From Nocardia sp. BSTN01 (GTDB taxonomy: Bacteria; Actinomycetota; Actinomycetes; Mycobacteriales; Mycobacteriaceae): a DNA stretch of 64,000 nucleotides. Made by a program: the position numbers and the translations under genes. Positions 25,925-34,646 of this stretch are shown piece after piece; the stretch's first letter is position 1, and the number at the start of each line of letters is the position of its first letter. Below the pieces are notes generated by a model that was not told where the DNA came from, ran no database searches, and saw only the letters and a list, made by a program, of their open reading frames with translations. The stretch covers positions 19,176 through 83,175 of the forward strand of contig NZ_JADKYP010000031.1 of the NCBI RefSeq assembly GCF_015354405.1, written 5' to 3'.

Positions 25925-26800
25925 ATGAACACCTCGGTCTACGACGACCAAGCCCACGCGATCAGGGCCCGCGATGTGCGATTCGATTTCGACTCCGTCC
26001 CCATGCACTACATTCCGGGCGAGGTCATGGCGACCCACATCATCAACGTGATGCACCTGGTTCTCCCGGAGGGGGAACGCGCGATGGCCGCGGCCCTGGC
26101 CGAGGCGCTGGCCTATATCGACGACGAGCGGCTGCGCGAAGAGGTTCAGGGTTTCATCGGCCAGGAGAATCAGCACGCCAGCTCGCACGCGCAGGCGCGC
26201 CGCCACCTGGAGTCGCTCGGACTCGACGTGGCCCCGATGGTGGAGACGGTGGCCTGGCTGGTCGATCGGATGCTCGGCGATCACGGCCTCACCGGCCGCG
26301 CCAAACACGAGTGGCTGTGCGAGCGGCTGGGCCTGTTCGCCGGGATGGAGCACTACACCGCCGTCATCGGCGAATGGCTGCTCACCAACGACGTGCTCGA
26401 GGCCAAGAACATGCATCCGGCGATGCTGGACCTGATTCGCTGGCACGGCGCGGAGGAGGTCGAACACCGCAGCGTGGTCTACGACGCGTACATGCACGTC
26501 GACGGCGGATATCTGCGCAAGGCCCGCACGGCCGTGCTGGCCAGCTCGTCGCTGCTGGTGCTGTTCGTGATCGCCGGCGGCTATCTGTTCGGCAAGGATC
26601 CCGACCCCCGCAAGGGACGGTTCTGGCCGTTGCAGTTCCTCAGCGCCTCCGCCCGCGGCGTGGTGCCGCGCATGTCGACCTTCCTGACCGAGATACCGCG
26701 CTATCTGCGGCCCGGATTCCATCCCTCCCAGCTCGGCAGTATGGACAACGCGCTGCGGTATCTCGCGCAGTCTCCGGCGGCGCGCGAGGGCCGGCGATGA
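25925..26800 (+). CDS. PF10118-type (putative metal-dependent hydrolase) protein
   Basis: 291 residues, mostly helical. Glutamate and histidine pairs are arranged as in PF10118 proteins: FIGQENQHASSHAQAR near 82-97, LGLFAGMEHYTA near 148 and HGAEEVEHRSV near 182. These Glu/His clusters suggest a two-iron ferritin-like centre despite the hydrolase label. A hydrophobic stretch near 210-228 may touch the membrane. AAGGA precedes ATG 25925. It overlaps the reductase gene by ATGA, so this may be the oxygenase or desaturase-like component served by that reductase; this is inference. Confidence 0.75.
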   Translation: MNTSVYDDQAHAIRARDVRFDFDSVPMHYIPGEVMATHIINVMHLVLPEGERAMAAALAEALAYIDDERLREEVQGFIGQENQHASSHAQARRHLESLGLDVAPMVETVAWLVDRMLGDHGLTGRAKHEWLCERLGLFAGMEHYTAVIGEWLLTNDVLEAKNMHPAMLDLIRWHGAEEVEHRSVVYDAYMHVDGGYLRKARTAVLASSSLLVLFVIAGGYLFGKDPDPRKGRFWPLQFLSASARGVVPRMSTFLTEIPRYLRPGFHPSQLGSMDNALRYLAQSPAAREGRR

Positions 26801-27888
26801 CGGCGGTGGCGTACCCGGTCGCCGCCGACCGGCCGGAGTATCGGCCGTCGCTGCCGCTGCGGGCGGTCGGCGCGGTGTTCGACCTGTATCGCCGCGGCGT
26901 CACCACGGAACCGCCGATCGAGGTGCTGTCGCGGCCGAATCCGGTGCGGCGCAGTGGTTTCGAGCGCGAGCTGATCGTGGCCCGGCGCGAGACGCAGGCC
27001 GCGGATGTGGTCGTGCTGACGCTGGTCGCTCCCTACGGCGAACGGTTGCCGAGCTGGGTTCCGGGTGCGCACATCGACGTGCTTCTGCCCTCCGGGCGCC
27101 AGCGGCAGTATTCGCTCAACGGTGACCCGGCCGATCGCGGGAGCTACCGCATCGCCGTACGCCATCTGCCCGAGGGCGGCGGTGGATCCGACGAGATCCA
27201 TCGCGACGTGGCGGTGGGGGACCGGTTGCGCGTGCGCGGGCCGCGCAACGCCTTCGGTTATATCGACGCACCGCACTACGTCTTCGTGGCGGGCGGCATC
27301 GGCATCACCCCCTTGCTGCCGATGGTGGCCGACGCCGAACGGCGCGGAATCGATTGGCGGCTGATCTATCTCGGCCGCAGCCGGGCGACGATGCCGTTCC
27401 TCGACGAGCTGTCGGCCCATCGCGGCGGACGGCTCGAGGTCCGGCCCGACGACGAATTCGGTCTCGCCGACCTCGATCTGATTCTGGCCGACGTGCCGCG
27501 CGGCACCGCGATCTACGTCTGCGGTCCGCCACCGCTGATGGCCGCCGCGCTGGACACCGAGGCCGCCCACGAGCCGACCGTCTCGGTGCACACCGAACGT
27601 TTCTCGCCGCTGCCGGTGCAGCAGGGCCGGCCGTTCCGGATCCGGTTGCGGCGCAGCGGTCACACCGTGGACGTGGCGGCCGACGAGTCGGCCCTGGCGG
27701 CCATCGGCCGGGTCCTGCCCGACGTCGCCTATTCGTGCCGGCAGGGATTCTGCGGCACATGCGCGGTGAGCGTGCACGCCGGCGCCGTCGACCATCGCGA
27801 TCGGCGGCTGAGCCCCGCCGAACGTGAGACCACCATGCTCACCTGCGTCTCGCGCGCGGCGGGCGACACTCTCGAACTCGACCTGTGA
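26797..27888 (+). CDS. Ferredoxin-NADPH reductase fused to 2Fe-2S domain (PDR/VanB type)
   Basis: 363 residues. A flavin-binding barrel with RQYSLNGDP lies near 108. An NAD(P)-binding domain has VFVAGGIGITPLLPMV near 165 and YVCGPPPLM near 245. The C-terminal plant-type 2Fe-2S ferredoxin has SCRQGFCGTC near 310 and a later cysteine in MLTC. This is the single-polypeptide reductase arrangement of phthalate-dioxygenase-reductase-type enzymes. It starts inside the stop of the preceding gene (ATGA), so both proteins are made together. It should pass electrons from NAD(P)H to that partner. Confidence 0.88.
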   Translation: MTAVAYPVAADRPEYRPSLPLRAVGAVFDLYRRGVTTEPPIEVLSRPNPVRRSGFERELIVARRETQAADVVVLTLVAPYGERLPSWVPGAHIDVLLPSGRQRQYSLNGDPADRGSYRIAVRHLPEGGGGSDEIHRDVAVGDRLRVRGPRNAFGYIDAPHYVFVAGGIGITPLLPMVADAERRGIDWRLIYLGRSRATMPFLDELSAHRGGRLEVRPDDEFGLADLDLILADVPRGTAIYVCGPPPLMAAALDTEAAHEPTVSVHTERFSPLPVQQGRPFRIRLRRSGHTVDVAADESALAAIGRVLPDVAYSCRQGFCGTCAVSVHAGAVDHRDRRLSPAERETTMLTCVSRAAGDTLELDL

Positions 27889-27941
27889 GCACGAGACCGG
27901 TTGTTTCGGGCAACGACGCCCGCACCGAAAGGAATTCGACG

Positions 27942-29459
27942 ATGGCAGTATCCGAGAGCGCCCCCGCCGAACACACCCCGATCGCGGTGATCGGCGCCGG
28001 AGTCGCCGGAATCGGCCTCGCGGTGTCGTTGCGCGCGGCCGGATTCGAGGACTTCCTGATTCTCGAACGCGCCGATGATCTCGGTGGCACCTGGCAGGCC
28101 AACACCTATCCCGGCTGCGCCTGCGATGTCCCCTCACACCTCTACTCCTATTCCTTCGCGCCGAATCCGGACTGGTCGCGCACCTACGGACGCCAGCCTG
28201 AAATCCTGGGCTATCTGCGCGATGTCGCCGAGCGCCACGATGTGGTGCGGCATATGCGTTTCGGCACCGATGTGCTGCGCGCGCAGTGGGACGAATCGCG
28301 GCGGCGGTGGCTCGTGCGCACCGATCGGGGAGTGCTCAGCGCCGATGTGCTGATCTCGGCGGTCGGCCCGTTCAGCGAGGCGAAGATTCCGAATATGCCG
28401 GGGCGCGAGACCTTCCGCGGCACCCAGTTCCACTCGCTGCACTGGAACCACGAGCACGATCTGACCGGCGAGCGCGTCGCCGTGATCGGCACCGGTGCCT
28501 CGGCGGTGCAGTTCATTCCCGAGATCGCGCCGAAGGTGCAACGGCTCACGGTCTTCCAGCGCTCCGCGCCGTGGATCGTCTCGCGCCTGGATCGGTCCAC
28601 CCTCGGCGTGGAGCGCGCACTGCTGCGCCGGATGCCGCTGCTCGGTACCGCGCTGCGGGGCGCCTACTACGCCGGTATCGAAAGCTTCGGGCTGGTCGGA
28701 TTCGTCGACCGTCGCTTCCGCCATCCGTTCCAGGCGCTGTCGGGGATGCAACTTCGCCGCCAGGTCCGCGATCCGGCCCTGCGGCGAAAATTGACCCCGG
28801 ACTACATGATCGGATGCAAGCGCGCGATCTTCTCCGACGCGTACTATCCGGCCCTCACGCGCGACAACGTCGACGTGGTGACGGAATCCATCGCCGAGAT
28901 CCGCCCCGGATCGATCGTCACCACCGACGGTGCGGAACATCCGGTCGACACCATCGTCTGGGGCACCGGGTTCGGCGCGATACCGAAACTCTACGACCGG
29001 ATCGAAGGCGTCGGCGGACTGACCGTGGCCGACCACTACCGTCGCCGGCCCAGCAGTTATCTGGGCGCGGCCATCGCGGGCTTCCCCAATATGTTCCTGA
29101 CCCTCGGCCCGTTCGGCGCCGCGGGGAACCAGTCCGCGATCTTCATGATCGAATCGCAGATCACCTACATCGTCGACGCGCTGAAAACCCTGCGCGACAA
29201 CGAGGTCGACCGCGTCGAGGTCCGGGCCTCGGTGCAGGACCGGTTCCTCGACGAGATGCGGCAGCGCAGTCGCGATACCGTGTGGCTGGGCGGCGGCTGC
29301 GACAGCTACTACACCACCGACAAGGGCGAGAACGCCGGACTGTATCCGAACTGGAGTTTCGAATACCGCCGCCGAGTCGCGAGTTTCGACGCGGACTCCT
29401 ATCTACTGTCGCGCCACGTACCGGATCCGACCACCGCAGAGATGAGCAGTATCCGATGA
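27942..29459 (+). CDS. Baeyer-Villiger-type flavin monooxygenase
   Basis: 505 residues. The FAD motif GAGVAGIG is near 19. The Baeyer-Villiger fingerprint FxGxxxHxxxW is intact as FRGTQFHSLHW near 165. The NADPH motif GTGASAVQ follows near 190. It should insert oxygen next to a ketone or oxidise a heteroatom, using NADPH. ATG 27942 has AAAGGAA upstream; a GTG at 27885 overlapping the previous stop is an alternative. Third gene of the TetR-controlled operon and coupled to the SDR that follows by ATGA. Confidence 0.88.
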   Translation: MAVSESAPAEHTPIAVIGAGVAGIGLAVSLRAAGFEDFLILERADDLGGTWQANTYPGCACDVPSHLYSYSFAPNPDWSRTYGRQPEILGYLRDVAERHDVVRHMRFGTDVLRAQWDESRRRWLVRTDRGVLSADVLISAVGPFSEAKIPNMPGRETFRGTQFHSLHWNHEHDLTGERVAVIGTGASAVQFIPEIAPKVQRLTVFQRSAPWIVSRLDRSTLGVERALLRRMPLLGTALRGAYYAGIESFGLVGFVDRRFRHPFQALSGMQLRRQVRDPALRRKLTPDYMIGCKRAIFSDAYYPALTRDNVDVVTESIAEIRPGSIVTTDGAEHPVDTIVWGTGFGAIPKLYDRIEGVGGLTVADHYRRRPSSYLGAAIAGFPNMFLTLGPFGAAGNQSAIFMIESQITYIVDALKTLRDNEVDRVEVRASVQDRFLDEMRQRSRDTVWLGGGCDSYYTTDKGENAGLYPNWSFEYRRRVASFDADSYLLSRHVPDPTTAEMSSIR

Positions 29460-30367
29460 TCACAGGACCGTTCGATATGGTGCGCACGCTGCTGGCCCCG
29501 GTGCTCGGCGGGGGTGAGCGACTCGACGTGCGCGACAAGGTCGTGGTGATCACCGGCGGCGCCGCCGGCATCGGCTACGAGCTGGCCCGGCTGCTCTACG
29601 ACCGCGGCGCCTACGTCGCGCTGTTCGACATCGACGCCGAGGCCGTGCGCGCGAGTGCGGCCGCACTCGGCATCCGGGCGGTCGCGATCACCGTCGACGT
29701 GGCCGACCGGGAGGGAGTACGGCTGGCGGTCGGACAGGTACGGGAGAACTTCGGGCGCATCGACGTGGTGGTGGCCAACGCCGGCGTCGTCCCGCGCCCG
29801 GCGACCGTGCGGCTGCTCGATCCCGAGGAATTCGACCGGGTGCTGGCGATCAACCTCACCGGCGCCTTCAACACCGTTCAGCCCGCGCTCGACGACGTCA
29901 TCGCGGCGCACGGTCACGTCGTCGTGGTCTCCTCGTGTGCCGCGTTCGCCCCCGGAATGGGCGGTTCGCCGTACATGGTGAGCAAGGCCGGGGTGGAACA
30001 GCTCGGGCGCGCGCTGCGGGTGGAACTCGGCGGAACGGGCGCCTCGGCCGGAATCGCCTATTTCGGCGTGGTGGAGACGGCGATGACCCACGACACCCTG
30101 GACGAGGACGAGCTGGGCGCCGAATTCGGCGCGCTGCTGCCCTGGCCGCTGAATCAGCGCATCACCGCCCGGCGGGCCGCCGAGGTGATCGCCGGTGCCA
30201 TCGAACGCCGGTCCGCGCGCACCGTGGCGCCCGCGGGGTGGGAGCCGTACGCGCTGCTGCGGGGCGCGGTGAACGTGGCCCTCGATCACAAGCTGAGCGT
30301 CGACGAGCGGGTGCGCTCGCTGACGCAGCGGCTCGAACAGCGCATCCTCGCAGATCGCGGCCGGTAA
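29456..30367 (+). CDS. Short-chain dehydrogenase/reductase
   Basis: 303 residues. Rossmann motif TGGAAGIGYE lies near 34, ANAG near 110, and catalytic YMVSK near 175 with a serine in VVVSSCAA. A hydrophobic C-terminal extension follows. It starts inside the stop of the monooxygenase gene. An alcohol oxidised here could supply the ketone substrate of the monooxygenase, a common pairing. Last gene of the operon; the substrate is unknown. Confidence 0.85.
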   Translation: MITGPFDMVRTLLAPVLGGGERLDVRDKVVVITGGAAGIGYELARLLYDRGAYVALFDIDAEAVRASAAALGIRAVAITVDVADREGVRLAVGQVRENFGRIDVVVANAGVVPRPATVRLLDPEEFDRVLAINLTGAFNTVQPALDDVIAAHGHVVVVSSCAAFAPGMGGSPYMVSKAGVEQLGRALRVELGGTGASAGIAYFGVVETAMTHDTLDEDELGAEFGALLPWPLNQRITARRAAEVIAGAIERRSARTVAPAGWEPYALLRGAVNVALDHKLSVDERVRSLTQRLEQRILADRGR

Positions 30368-30472
30368 CCGGATTCGCAAATCTGAGAGATTTCAAAGGAT
30401 CGGCACAGATTCCGATCAGGACCGATCGGCACCATGGATCCCGAGGACCCACTCGGCGAGATGAGGTGTGCG

Positions 30473-30823
30473 ATGGTCGATATCGAGATCACGGGTACGA
30501 CGGTCACCGTCCATGTCCGTGGCACCCACCGGTTGCTCTCGCTGTGCGAACGGGTGCGCTTCGATCTGTCCCACGTCGTGGCCGTCGCGCCCGCGGAGGT
30601 GGATCTGCGGCCGCCGTGGATGCGCGCGCCCGGCACCTTCTTCCCGGGCGTGATCGCGGCCGGCGTCTTCCGCGGCAAAGGCCGCAAGGAGTTCTGGGAT
30701 ACCCGCTTCGACGGTCGTGGGGTGCGGATCGAACTGACCGGCACCGAATTCAGCCGGATCGTCGTCGATGTGGAGGAGCCGGACGAGGTGCGCCGGATAC
30801 TGGCGCGCGCCGCCGCTGCCTGA
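30473..30823 (+). CDS. Bacterial PH-like domain protein, hypothetical
   Basis: 116 residues of mixed beta strand with a final helix. Segments TVTVHVRGTHRLLSLCERVR, APGTFFPGVIAAGVFRGKGR and VRIELTGTEFSRIVVDVEEP resemble bacterial pleckstrin-homology-like proteins of unknown function. No signal peptide or membrane helix. ATG 30473 has GAGG six bases upstream; an ATG at 30434 would add 13 residues. It follows the SDR by about 100 bases and may or may not be co-transcribed. Confidence 0.65.
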   Translation: MVDIEITGTTVTVHVRGTHRLLSLCERVRFDLSHVVAVAPAEVDLRPPWMRAPGTFFPGVIAAGVFRGKGRKEFWDTRFDGRGVRIELTGTEFSRIVVDVEEPDEVRRILARAAAA

Positions 30824-30876
30824 GCCCCCGCCCGCGAACCCCGAACGGGGTGAATCTCGCTGCCTCACAGCCCATT

Positions 30877-30917
30877 GCGACACGCCGAATCGGCGTGCCG
30901 CGCGCGACACGCCGAAT
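30877..30917. repeat. Palindrome and repeated half-sites upstream of the coiled-coil membrane protein
   Basis: CACGCCGA-A-TCGGCGTG (30881-30897) is a perfect 8-base palindrome with a one-base centre. The 14-mer GCGACACGCCGAAT occurs twice as direct repeats, at 30877-30890 and 30904-30917, giving a third CACGCCGA half-site. This looks like a regulatory site for the gene at 31041; no candidate regulator is adjacent. Confidence 0.5.
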
Positions 30918-31040
30918 AAGTCTGGCATTGGGGCTAATCCGCAGTTTCGCAGATGGCGGTTCATCGACTATGAATGGCATGTGCCGTTCCCACTTCGTGA
31001 ACACTTGCCGGCCACCGTATCTCACCGGGCGGTGGTCTAG

Positions 31041-32243
31041 TTGACCGTCGAACACCCCGGAGAAGATGAGGTCAGGCAGCTCGCGCGACGGGTCGAGAAG
31101 GCCCGCGGGCGGCTTGCGTACCAGTTCGATCCGGCGCTGACCGAGGCCCTCTCCGAGAACGAGCTGCAGGCCGAACGTGAACTCGCGGAGAAGATCCGCG
31201 AGCAGGAACGCGAACAGCGCTGGAAAAATGTACAGGCGGCGGCATCGACGTCCGACCGCGCCAGGCAGACCTCCGAAGCGATCGCGAAGGCCGATATGCG
31301 AGATCTGTTGATGGCCCGCAAGGCAATTGCGGCGCAGAGACGAGAATCCAGCCCGCACGCCAAGGTGGCGTCGCTGTATCGGCATCGCGCCTGGTCGATG
31401 CGCGCGCTCGCGGGTGTGGTCATCGCCGGCATGCTGTGGTCGGCGGTCAACGTGCAGCACAACATCGCCCCCGGTGGCGCCAGCGATCCGCTGTACTGGT
31501 TCAGCTACCTGCTCGAAGGCATGATCAGCGTCTGCCTGGTCATCATCATGATCGGCACCAACAAGGTCGCCGAATGGGGCATCCTGCAGAGCCGCCGTCA
31601 GGTCGCGCTCGCCGAACTGGCCCTGCTGGCGCTGACCGTCGGCCTCAACACCTACCCGTACCTGCGCAGCGGCGACTGGTACAACGTCGGCGTGCACGCC
31701 GTGGCGCCGGTGATGATCGGTGTGGCGCTGCTGGTCCACGACGCGGCCAGCCAGCGCTACGGCCAGGCCATCACCCAGGCCACCGATCAGATCCGCGATC
31801 TGCCCGACCCGGCCGAACAGATCCGCCGCAGCATGCCGACCTTCGTCAGCTTCATCCGGCAGTCCGCGCCCGACACCCGCCCGGCCCCGATGGCCGCGCT
31901 GCCGGGCGCCGGCGACACCACCACCGAGGCGCCGGCCACCGAATCCGCGCGCACGGTGGAGACGGTCGATCCGATCGTCGAGCCGGACATCTGGACCCCG
32001 AAGAAGTCCTCGAGTCGCCGGTCCGATACCGATGCGGCGGATTCGGTCGCCGACGGCAAGGCGAGCAAGTCCCCGAAATCCGATGCCGCCGACGACGACT
32101 CGGATCCGCTGAGCGCCTACGACACCGGCCAGTTCCGCATCGCGGACAGCCTCGAGCAGGAACTCGAACAGATCCGTGCCGAGCGGAAGGCGGCACGCGC
32201 CGCGAAGCAGCGCGCGGGCTCCAACGGCTCGATCATCGACTGA
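31041..32243 (+). CDS. Coiled-coil membrane protein, DUF2637/SpdB-like layout
   Basis: 400 residues. A charged N-terminal coiled coil (about 1-105, rich in Glu, Arg, Gln) precedes four hydrophobic helices at about 118-135, 153-173, 190-207 and 218-235. A long Ser/Asp/Lys-rich disordered tail with a final helical stretch (EQELEQIRAERKAARAAKQR) completes it. The arrangement resembles SpdB/DUF2637 proteins of actinobacterial conjugative elements, but no transfer, replication or integrase gene is nearby, so the likeness may be superficial. The start is a TTG directly after a TAG, with no clear ribosome site. A strong terminator follows. Function not assigned. Confidence 0.6.
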   Translation: MTVEHPGEDEVRQLARRVEKARGRLAYQFDPALTEALSENELQAERELAEKIREQEREQRWKNVQAAASTSDRARQTSEAIAKADMRDLLMARKAIAAQRRESSPHAKVASLYRHRAWSMRALAGVVIAGMLWSAVNVQHNIAPGGASDPLYWFSYLLEGMISVCLVIIMIGTNKVAEWGILQSRRQVALAELALLALTVGLNTYPYLRSGDWYNVGVHAVAPVMIGVALLVHDAASQRYGQAITQATDQIRDLPDPAEQIRRSMPTFVSFIRQSAPDTRPAPMAALPGAGDTTTEAPATESARTVETVDPIVEPDIWTPKKSSSRRSDTDAADSVADGKASKSPKSDAADDDSDPLSAYDTGQFRIADSLEQELEQIRAERKAARAAKQRAGSNGSIID

Positions 32244-32277
32244 TCCATACCCCGGTACGTCCCCTCGTACCGTCTGC

Positions 32278-32312
32278 ACAACAGCCCGGCGCGACCAGCG
32301 CCGGGCTGTTGT
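32278..32312 (+). terminator. Terminator after the coiled-coil membrane protein
   Basis: ACAACAGCCCGGCGC pairs perfectly with GCGCCGGGCTGTTGT around a five-base loop, a 15-base-pair stem followed by CGTTC. Confidence 0.85.
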
Positions 32313-32430
32313 CGTTCCCGACCGGCGTGGCATAGGTCACAATCGGCCGCCTCCGACTACAGTGCCTGCGGTCAGCGCAATCATCGCCGGCGTTTTCGGG
32401 TTTCGTGTGGAAGTTCGAGGAGGCGTGGTT

Positions 32431-32460
32431 TTGCTCGTCCGTGGTTCCGGATGCCGATGA
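32431..32460 (+). CDS. Possible nine-residue leader peptide of the orphan mce gene
   Basis: The only strong ribosome site here, GAGGAGG at 32417-32423, is far from the mce ATGs. It is seven bases before a TTG that opens the frame LLVRGSGCR and stops at TGA 32458-32460. That stop overlaps ATG 32457 of the mce gene as ATGA. Coupled translation of the mce gene from this leader is possible; it may also be coincidence. Confidence 0.25.
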   Translation: MLVRGSGCR

Positions 32461-33500
32461 GTATCCGCAAGCAGGCACTCGGGTTCGGCGCATTCGCCAT
32501 CGTCTCGATTCTGGTCACGGTGGTGATCTGGAATACGTTGGCGCGCACGGTGAACGGCCCGACCGACCGTTATTCGGCGATCTTCAGCGATGTGCTCGGG
32601 CTGCGGCCCAACGACGACGTGCGCATCGCCGGTGTGCGGGTCGGCAAGGTCACCGCGATCGGCTTCGACGTCAACCCCCAGACCAACAAGCATCTGGCGA
32701 AGGTGACCTTCGAGGTGCAGCGCGATCAGCACCTCTACAGCGACACCAAGGCGCTGGTCCGCTATCAGAACCTGATCGGTCAGCGGTATCTCGCGCTGGC
32801 GCCCGGTACCGCGCCGGATTCGCGCCTCCTCGCGCCCGGCGGGCGGATTCCGCTGGAACGCACCGAGCCCTCCTTCGATATCTCGGCGTTCCTCAACGGT
32901 TTTCAGCCGCTGTTCGAGAATCTGCTCCCGGAGCAGGTGAACGACCTGTCGACGACGTTGATCCAGGCGCTGCAGGGCGACGGGGTGTCGTTGTCCACCT
33001 TCATCACCCAGGCCGCCGCGCTGGCCACCGACTTCGAGCGGCGCGACGCGATCCTGAAAGACATCATCACGAACCTGTCCGGAGTGATGTCGGGCCTGGC
33101 CCGGCGCAGCGACGAACTGGAAACCCTGATCACCCAGACCCGCGCGCTGATCAGCGGCCTCTACGAACAGGGGCAGTCGCTGCTGGCCTCGACGGAGCAG
33201 ATCGCCGGTGCCAGTGACAGTTTGGTGGCGATGGTCGCGCAGGTGCAGCCGAAGCTGGCCCCCGCGCAGAACTCCACCCGGGACGCGCTGACGCTGCTGA
33301 TCGGCAACGGCGCGAAACTGGATCAGGCCGCGATCGATCTGCCCGGAATCCTGTCCGATGTCGGCAAGTTCTCCGGGGACGGGACCTACGCCGCCGCGTA
33401 TCTGTGCTCCCTCGACATCTCGCTGTACGGCATCCTGTTTCCGCGTGGATTGTTTTCGCAGATCGGCGGGCACAACCAGTCGGCGGTCTGCCGCCCTTGA
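32457..33500 (+). CDS. Orphan MCE family protein
   Basis: About 347 residues. N-terminal membrane anchor FGAFAIVSILVTVVIW is followed by an MCE domain (about 35-115) with LRPNDDVRIAGVRVGKVTAI. A long coiled-coil-like helical region (about 140-300) and a short tail with two cysteines complete it. Mce proteins normally come as six-gene sets after two YrbE permease genes; here the gene stands alone between two terminators. It may assemble with subunits encoded elsewhere, such as the operon at the left edge of this window. ATG 32451 is an alternative start. Terminators on both sides show it is its own transcription unit. Confidence 0.82.
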   Translation: MSIRKQALGFGAFAIVSILVTVVIWNTLARTVNGPTDRYSAIFSDVLGLRPNDDVRIAGVRVGKVTAIGFDVNPQTNKHLAKVTFEVQRDQHLYSDTKALVRYQNLIGQRYLALAPGTAPDSRLLAPGGRIPLERTEPSFDISAFLNGFQPLFENLLPEQVNDLSTTLIQALQGDGVSLSTFITQAAALATDFERRDAILKDIITNLSGVMSGLARRSDELETLITQTRALISGLYEQGQSLLASTEQIAGASDSLVAMVAQVQPKLAPAQNSTRDALTLLIGNGAKLDQAAIDLPGILSDVGKFSGDGTYAAAYLCSLDISLYGILFPRGLFSQIGGHNQSAVCRP

Positions 33501-33513
33501 CCCCATGACGGCA

Positions 33514-33547
33514 ACGGGCCCGGCTCCGAAGTAGGAGCCGGGCCCGT
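33514..33547. terminator. Bidirectional terminator between orphan mce and glsB-like genes
   Basis: ACGGGCCCGGCTCC pairs perfectly with GGAGCCGGGCCCGT around a six-base loop. It lies between convergent stop codons. Confidence 0.85.
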
Positions 33548-33558
33548 CGTTCGTGCGC

Positions 33559-33822
33559 TCAGGCGCGACTGCGGATCGCCTTGTAGATGACCAGAATGAT
33601 CACGGCACCGATGATCGCGCCGAGGAAAGTGTGCTGAACGGGCGGGTGGACGCTGAACTTGTGCGGGGCGAAGACCAGACTGCCCAGGGTCCCGCCGACG
33701 TAACCGCCGACGATGCCCAGCACGATGGTCAGAATCCAGCCGAAGTTCTCCTTACCGGGAACCAGGAGGCGAGCGATCGCACCGGCGATGAGGCCGATGA
33801 TGATCATCGTGATGATACCCAT
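33559..33822 (-). CDS. GlsB/YeaQ/YmgE-family small membrane protein
   Basis: 87 residues with three hydrophobic helices. The family signature GLIAGAIARLLVPG starts near residue 10, a glycine-rich ILTIVLGIVGGYVGGTLGS follows, and TFLGAIIGAVIILVIY lies at the end. These transglycosylase-associated proteins are linked to general stress. AAGGAG sits seven bases before ATG 33822. It faces the orphan mce gene and is followed upstream by the HdeD-like gene on the same strand. Confidence 0.88.
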   Translation of the reverse strand: MGIITMIIIGLIAGAIARLLVPGKENFGWILTIVLGIVGGYVGGTLGSLVFAPHKFSVHPPVQHTFLGAIIGAVIILVIYKAIRSRA

Positions 33823-33946
33823 GGTGAATCTCCTTGCGGGCAACCTGTAGGGGACCCGACGGTAGCAGGGGAAAGGGCCTGTTCGCAGGCACACGACGTC
33901 GCCCCAGGCGAATTCGCGCCCGGGGCGAAGGGGTGTGCCCGGCCGA

Positions 33947-34537
33947 TTACAGGTCGACGGGAGTCTTCTTGGCCACGCTGCGTACCTCGACGGCGTAGAT
34001 CATCTCCATCACGCCCATGAAGATCAGCCACCAGCCGACGACCAGTGCCAGCACGGTGATCGAGTGGATGGGCCAGACCACCAGTGCGATACCACCGATC
34101 AACAACAGGATGCCGAAGAAGATCGACCAGCCGCGACCCGGAACCCCTTGCGGCGTCTCGGCTCCCGCGACCATGGCGGCGATCCCGCGGAACAGCCAGC
34201 TGATGCCGATCCACAGGCCCAGCAGCACCAGGGAGTTGCCGATGCTGCGGAAGGCGAAGAAGGCGAGGATGAACGACAGGATGCCGCTGATGAGGGTCAG
34301 CACCCGGTAGCCGGTGCTGACGTGCGGGCCGAAGGCGGCGACCAACTGCAGAATTCCGGAGATCAGCAGATATACGCCGAACAGAATGCCGGCCACGGCG
34401 AGCGTCGGACCGGGCCAGACGAGCACGATAATCCCGACGATCACCGACAGCAGGCCGATGACCAGCAATGATTGCCATGCGCCACGGGCCAATTGGTGCA
34501 ATGGCCCCACGTAAACTCCCTCTTTGCTGGTTGTCAT
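33947..34537 (-). CDS. HdeD/DUF308-family membrane protein
   Basis: 196 residues with six hydrophobic helices in pairs, the HdeD/DUF308 pattern. Segments LLVIGLLSVIVGIIVLVWPG and LLIGGIALVVWPIHSITVLA are internal repeats of the same motif, reflecting the family's duplicated fold. In enterobacteria HdeD contributes to acid resistance; in actinobacteria the role is unknown, probably envelope stress. A hairpin (CGCCCC and GGGGCG flanking GCGAATTCGC, about 33900-33927) separates it from the glsB-like gene. Confidence 0.85.
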   Translation of the reverse strand: MTTSKEGVYVGPLHQLARGAWQSLLVIGLLSVIVGIIVLVWPGPTLAVAGILFGVYLLISGILQLVAAFGPHVSTGYRVLTLISGILSFILAFFAFRSIGNSLVLLGLWIGISWLFRGIAAMVAGAETPQGVPGRGWSIFFGILLLIGGIALVVWPIHSITVLALVVGWWLIFMGVMEMIYAVEVRSVAKKTPVDL

Positions 34538-34635
34538 GTGGGCAGGATAAGTCCAGTGGACTCGATAGCGGGCAATTAACCAGTATCGAACGAGTTACGT
34601 TGTGCGTGGGTGTGACCGCACGTGGGTGGGTGGTA

Positions 34636-34645
34636 CCATATATGG
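34636..34645. promoter_or_regulatory. Palindrome at the vapBC start
   Basis: CCATATATGG is a perfect 10-base palindrome ending one base before the ATG of vapB. Antitoxins of this kind repress their own operon by binding such sites. No ribosome site is visible before the ATG, so a leaderless transcript with its -10 in this palindrome is possible. Confidence 0.45.
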
Positions 34646-34646
34646 C

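Noticed and set aside
33853-33880. SigF-like promoter before the glsB-like gene (CTTT-N14-GGGTCC on the minus strand)
   Set aside because: Both elements and the spacing deviate, so it is not separable from chance.
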